A program made the translations under genes and the position numbers. A DNA stretch of 64,000 nucleotides from Enterobacteriaceae bacterium (GTDB lineage Bacteria > Pseudomonadota > Gammaproteobacteria > Enterobacterales > Enterobacteriaceae), in contig JAIRVT010000075.1 of NCBI GenBank assembly GCA_031253755.1, positions 1 through 64,000 on the forward strand. The letters are read 5' to 3'. This document shows, piece by piece, positions 60,392 to 64,000 of this stretch (its first letter is position 1; each line of letters begins with the position of its first letter). The notes beneath the pieces are model-generated. The model did no database searches and was not told the DNA's origin. It worked only from the letters and a program-made list of their open reading frames with translations.

Positions 60392-61141
60392 ATGTTTACT
60401 GTCATTATTCCTGCCCGTTTTGCTTCCTCACGTTTACCCGGCAAACCGTTAGCGGATATCCACGGTAAACCCATGATTGTGCGGGTGATGGAACGTGCTA
60501 TCCGTTCAGGCGCTAATCGTGTGATTGTTGCAACAGATAATCAGGCGGTTTTTGATGCAGTCACAGCATCAGGTGGCGAAGCCTGTATGACCAGCGAGCA
60601 TCATCATTCAGGTACAGAGCGTTTGGCGGAAGTGATCGACAAATACCAATTTGCCGATGATGAAATTATCGTGAATGTTCAGGGCGATGAACCCCTTATT
60701 CCTGAGCAGATCATCAAGCAAGTCGCTGATAATCTCGCCGGAAGTGATGCAGGAATGGCGACACTTGCGGTACAGATTCAGGATGCGGAAGAAGCCTTCA
60801 ATCCCAATGCGGTAAAAGTTGTTATGGATGCGCAGGGTTATGCCCTTTACTTTTCCCGTGCCACGATCCCGTGGGAGCGTGATCGTTTTATCCACTCTAA
60901 AGAGACCATCGGCGATAATTTCCTGCGCCATATCGGCATTTATGCTTACAGAGCCGGGTTTATCCGTCGTTATGTGCAGTGGTCACCCAGCCCGCTGGAA
61001 AGTATCGAAATGCTCGAACAGTTACGGGTATTGTGGTATGGAGAAAAAATTCATGTCGCAAAAGCGCTACAGACACCGGGAGTTGGTGTAGATACACCCG
61101 AAGATCTGGAAGCCGCCAGAAAAGCGTTTGCCGAATTCTGA
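60392..61141 (+). CDS. kdsB: KdsB, CMP-KDO synthetase
   Basis: 249-residue cytidylyltransferase activating KDO for lipopolysaccharide. [19 protein letters not shown] binds [13 protein letters not shown] carries the metal-binding aspartate. The KDO pocket includes RDRF and [11 protein letters not shown]. It completes the msbA-lpxK-ycaR-kdsB lipopolysaccharide operon. Confidence 0.97.
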   Translation: MFTVIIPARFASSRLPGKPLADIHGKPMIVRVMERAIRSGANRVIVATDNQAVFDAVTASGGEACMTSEHHHSGTERLAEVIDKYQFADDEIIVNVQGDEPLIPEQIIKQVADNLAGSDAGMATLAVQIQDAEEAFNPNAVKVVMDAQGYALYFSRATIPWERDRFIHSKETIGDNFLRHIGIYAYRAGFIRRYVQWSPSPLESIEMLEQLRVLWYGEKIHVAKALQTPGVGVDTPEDLEAARKAFAEF

Positions 61142-61158
61142 TTGTTCAATAAAGCATT

Positions 61159-61205
61159 TATACCCATCGTTGGTATCGCCCCGCGTCGCGGGGCGATATA
61201 AGTTC
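61159..61205. repeat. Family 2 remnant, copy E
   Basis: Left end TATACCCATC as in copy A, then a perfect 11-bp hairpin TATCGCCCCGC / GCGGGGCGATA with a three-base loop, then AAGTTCAGCAT. The right half of the full element is missing. It lies between the convergent kdsB and elyC and could act as a transcription barrier. Confidence 0.68.
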
Positions 61206-61241
61206 AGCATTTCGTAACATGTTTCCTGACGCTGTTGCTTT

Positions 61242-62051
61242 TTACCGAGAACCGTCAGCTTTTTCGTGCTCTTTTTCTGAACGGGAAGGCTTGGTTGATT
61301 GCCAGATTCTTCCCAGCGATTCATACCAGGCCCGTTCTGTATGGGAAAGATAATAAGGTGATGGAACATACTTTTCCCAGCTATACAGCGGCGTTGTTAC
61401 CGCCAATTGATTTGCCGGGCCGGGAATCGGGTGCATACCGCGTTGCTCAAAAAATTTAACGGCACGTGACATATGGTTTGCAGATGTGACCAGAATAAAA
61501 GATTGCTGCCCGACGATATTTTCAACTTCGGCCGCTTCTTCTTCAGTATCCAGCGGTTTTTTTAGTGCCAGCGTGTCTGTTACGGGAACTCCCAGAGATT
61601 GTGCTACCATAGCGGCGATTTCTGCGCTGCTGATGGAATTAACGCCTTTACCGCCGGTAAAAATCATTTTAGCGCCGGGGTTTAGTCGGTATAACCGAAT
61701 ACCTTCCGCGACTCTGGGCAAGCTGTTACTGATAAGATTGGCACTGGGCGCCCACTCTGGGTTATAAGTGAAGCCGCCACCAAGAACAACGATGTATTTT
61801 ACCGGCGGCGTATGTACCGTATCAGGCTCATAACGTTGGGCATATCTCCCTTCAACCGGAAGTAATAATTTGTCGGCAACAGGTTGTATACTCAATAAAA
61901 GCAGTGCAAGCCAGCTTAATGAAAGCACGGTCTTTCCGGTTTTTTGCCATCGGGTAAACCACAGTAAGAGCAGAGCAATCAACGCGATCAAAATGATAAG
62001 AGGGAGCGGCATTAATAGCGCTCCGATGTATTTTTTTAACAGAAATAACAT
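61242..62051 (-). CDS. elyC: ElyC, envelope biogenesis factor (DUF218)
   Basis: 269-residue inner-membrane protein with two N-terminal helices (about 5-57) and a periplasmic DUF218 domain. VVLGGGFTYNPEWAPSANLISNSLPRVAEGIRLYR, MIFTGGKG and ILVTSANHMSRAVKFFEQRG match E. coli ElyC. It supports undecaprenyl-phosphate-dependent peptidoglycan synthesis at low temperature. The ATG at 62051 has TAAGG upstream and matches the E. coli start; GTG at 62054 is the alternative. Convergent with kdsB; divergent from cmoM. Confidence 0.93.
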   Translation of the reverse strand: MLFLLKKYIGALLMPLPLIILIALIALLLLWFTRWQKTGKTVLSLSWLALLLLSIQPVADKLLLPVEGRYAQRYEPDTVHTPPVKYIVVLGGGFTYNPEWAPSANLISNSLPRVAEGIRLYRLNPGAKMIFTGGKGVNSISSAEIAAMVAQSLGVPVTDTLALKKPLDTEEEAAEVENIVGQQSFILVTSANHMSRAVKFFEQRGMHPIPGPANQLAVTTPLYSWEKYVPSPYYLSHTERAWYESLGRIWQSTKPSRSEKEHEKADGSR

Positions 62052-62181
62052 CACGTAACCTTACTCTGATGGAATTATCATCGCACAGAGGTAAATTCAG
62101 GAGTAAAAGTAGTGAATTTACGCATTATTGTGCCAAAATAACACTATTAAAAAGAGTGATAGACGGCATCAAGGCTTCTTC

Positions 62182-62213
62182 AGTTTTGGCTGAAATCTAT
62201 TTTGGCTAAAACC
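62182..62213. repeat. 16-bp tandem duplication upstream of cmoM
   Basis: AGTTTTGGCTGAAATC followed by TATTTTGGCTAAAACC, 11 of 16 identical, in the elyC/cmoM divergent spacer. Confidence 0.6.
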
Positions 62214-62261
62214 CATCGGCGATAGATACGTTAAGATTAGTTTATAAATGAGGCGTTTTTC

Positions 62262-63032
62262 ATGCAGGATCGCAATTTCGATGATATTGCAGACAAATTT
62301 TCGCGTAATATTTACGGCACAACCAAAGGTAAAATCAGGCAGGCCGTCGTCTGGCAGGATATCAACGAATTGCTGAACCATTTGCCTCAACGTCCATTGC
62401 GTATTTTGGATGCCGGAGGCGGCGAAGGAAATATGGCTTGCCAATTAGCTGAATTAGGCCATCAGGTTATATTATGCGATCTCTCTGAAGAAATGATCCA
62501 ACGAGCCAAAAACAATGCAGAAGAGCGCGGTGTTCTTCATCAGATGCAATTTATTCAAAGCCCGGTACAGGAAATTCACCGATATATTGAACAACCGGTT
62601 GATTTAATTTTATTCCATGCCGTATTGGAATGGCTCACTGAACAAAAAGATGCGATAGAAATATTGGGCGATATAATAACACCCGGTGGTGCTCTCTCCC
62701 TCATGTTTTATAATGCGAATGGTTTAGTGATGCGCAATGCGATTTTAGGCAATTTTCATCTGGCGACACCCAATATTCAGCGCCGCCGCAAGCGTTCTTT
62801 ATCGCCGCAGAATCCATTAATACCTGAACAGGTCTATCAATGGCTCGTTGAACTCAATATGGAAATAACCGGTAAAACAGGCGTCAGGGTTTTTCACGAC
62901 TACTTACAAAGCCGCCAATTGCAAAATACAGATTTTCCGGCGCTGCTTGAACTCGAACAGCGTTATTGCAGACTAGAGCCTTATATCAGCCTTGGGCGCT
63001 ACATTCATGTAATGGCACGCAAGCCTACTTAA
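62262..63032 (+). CDS. cmoM: CmoM, tRNA 5-carboxymethoxyuridine methyltransferase
   Basis: 256-residue SAM methyltransferase (formerly SmtA) that makes the methyl ester of cmo5U34 in some tRNAs. SAM-binding [37 protein letters not shown] (about 46-82) and [11 protein letters not shown] are conserved. In E. coli it precedes mukF, as here (10 bases apart). Confidence 0.94.
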   Translation: MQDRNFDDIADKFSRNIYGTTKGKIRQAVVWQDINELLNHLPQRPLRILDAGGGEGNMACQLAELGHQVILCDLSEEMIQRAKNNAEERGVLHQMQFIQSPVQEIHRYIEQPVDLILFHAVLEWLTEQKDAIEILGDIITPGGALSLMFYNANGLVMRNAILGNFHLATPNIQRRRKRSLSPQNPLIPEQVYQWLVELNMEITGKTGVRVFHDYLQSRQLQNTDFPALLELEQRYCRLEPYISLGRYIHVMARKPT

Positions 63033-63042
63033 AGAGCGAATT

Positions 63043-64000
63043 ATGAGTGAATATTCCCAGACTGTTCCTGAACTTGTGTCCTGGGCCAGAAAGAATGATT
63101 TTTCCATTTCCTTGCCACCAGAGCGGTTGGCTTTTTTAATGGCAATTGCCGTACTAAACAGTGAACGTCTTGATGGCGAAATGAGTGAAAGCGAACTGGT
63201 TGATGCTTTCCGGGAAGTGTGTAAAGGTTTTGAGCAGACTTCAGAAGCGGTGGCTGTCAGGGCAAACAATGCCATTAATGATATGGTGCGGCAAAAGCTG
63301 CTCAATCGTTTTACCAGCGAATTGGCGGACGGCAGCGCCATCTACCGTCTGACACCACTCGGTATTGGCATCAGCGATTATTACATCCGCCAGCGAGAGT
63401 TTTCCACTTTACGCCTTTCCATGCAGCTTTCCATTGTTGCCAGTGAGCTGCAACGTGCGGCCGAAGCTGCCGAAGAGGGAGGTGATGAATTCCATTGGCA
63501 TCGTCATGTGTTTGCTCCCCTCAAATATTCCGTAGCGGAAATTTTTGACAGCATTGATATGTCACAACGCATCATGGATGAGCAGCAAAACAGCGTAAAA
63601 ACCGATATTGCCGCATTGCTCAATCAGGATTGGCAGGCAGCTATTGCGAATTGTGAACAGTTATTATCCGAAACCTCAGGCACTCTGCGGGAGCTTCAGG
63701 ACACGCTGGAGGCCGCCGGTGACAAATTGCAGGCCAATTTGCTGCGGGTGCAGGATGCGAATATGACGAACGGCGGTTCTGAGCTGGTGGATAAGCTGGT
63801 TTTTGATCTGCAAAACAAACTTGACCGCATTATTAGCTGGGGACAACAGGCGATTGACCTTTGGATAGGTTACGACCGTCATGTCCATAAATTTATCCGA
63901 ACAGCCATTGATATGGATAAAAATCGCATTTTTGCCCAGCGTCTTCGCCAATCTCTCCAACATTATCTTGATAACCCGTGGGTACTGACCGTTGCGAATG
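63043..64000 (+). CDS. mukF: MukF, kleisin of the MukBEF condensin, 3' end cut off by window
   Basis: About 319 residues of an about 440-residue protein are visible. The N-terminal winged-helix dimerisation domain (about 1-120, [39 protein letters not shown]) and the helical middle region (about 120-320) are present. The C-terminal domain, which contacts MukB heads, is outside the window. MukF links MukB and MukE in chromosome compaction. ATG at 63043 follows AAGAGCG. Confidence 0.96.
   Translation, partial: MSEYSQTVPELVSWARKNDFSISLPPERLAFLMAIAVLNSERLDGEMSESELVDAFREVCKGFEQTSEAVAVRANNAINDMVRQKLLNRFTSELADGSAIYRLTPLGIGISDYYIRQREFSTLRLSMQLSIVASELQRAAEAAEEGGDEFHWHRHVFAPLKYSVAEIFDSIDMSQRIMDEQQNSVKTDIAALLNQDWQAAIANCEQLLSETSGTLRELQDTLEAAGDKLQANLLRVQDANMTNGGSELVDKLVFDLQNKLDRIISWGQQAIDLWIGYDRHVHKFIRTAIDMDKNRIFAQRLRQSLQHYLDNPWVLTVAN

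Overview
The window is chromosomal DNA from an enterobacterium (order Enterobacterales). Almost every protein reads as a close relative of an Escherichia coli one (Lrp, IHF-beta, S1, ClpS/ClpA, SerS, PflB), and most of the gene order follows E. coli K-12 minutes 19-21. The moderately low G+C by eye, the A+T-rich spacers, the missing loci compared with E. coli and the dispersed palindromic repeats suggest Morganellaceae, most likely Xenorhabdus or Photorhabdus. That genus call is inference. No rRNA, tRNA, CRISPR array, prophage or transposase gene was seen.

Layout. 1-7428 (minus) is the complete his operon from the leader peptide hisL through hisG-D-C-B-H-A-F to hisI, which runs off the left edge. 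7701-14030 holds yeeZ, gstB, dacC, sdaC, ybjG, the small RNA gene rybB with a sigma-E-type promoter, and grxA. 14269-20533 holds ybjC, ybjN, rlmC, the arginine ABC importer artP-I-Q-M and the lysine exporter lysO. 20534-31330 holds cspD, clpS-clpA, infA, aat, cydC-cydD, trxB and lrp. 31387-38547 holds a LexA-box-controlled ftsK, then lolA, rarA and serS. 38640-40354 holds two paralogous, A+T-rich membrane-protein genes of unknown role. 40860-47156 is the anaerobic pyruvate-formate block (pflA, pflB, focA with an FNR site, ycaO). 47308-54675 holds ansB, serC-aroA, cmk, rpsA and ihfB. 54965-61141 is the comEC-msbA-lpxK-ycaR-kdsB envelope cluster. 61242-64000 holds elyC, cmoM and the start of mukF.

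How genes work together: histidine synthesis with ribosome-sensed attenuation; envelope building (DacC, YbjG, MsbA, LpxK, KdsB, ElyC, LolA) next to the sigma-E small RNA RybB; the N-degron proteolysis pair ClpS/ClpA with the N-end transferase Aat; cytochrome bd maturation (CydDC) beside thioredoxin reductase; chromosome segregation and replication-restart factors (FtsK, RarA, MukF).

The gene content is ordinary. The unexplained structure lies in the spacers: two families of imperfect palindromic elements of about 85-245 bp and 106 bp, a long ATTT microsatellite, and above all a recurring pattern of short (12-18 bp) imperfect tandem duplications. These occur in many intergenic regions and, in multiples of three, in the unconstrained linker of FtsK and possibly in a C-terminal tail of HisD.
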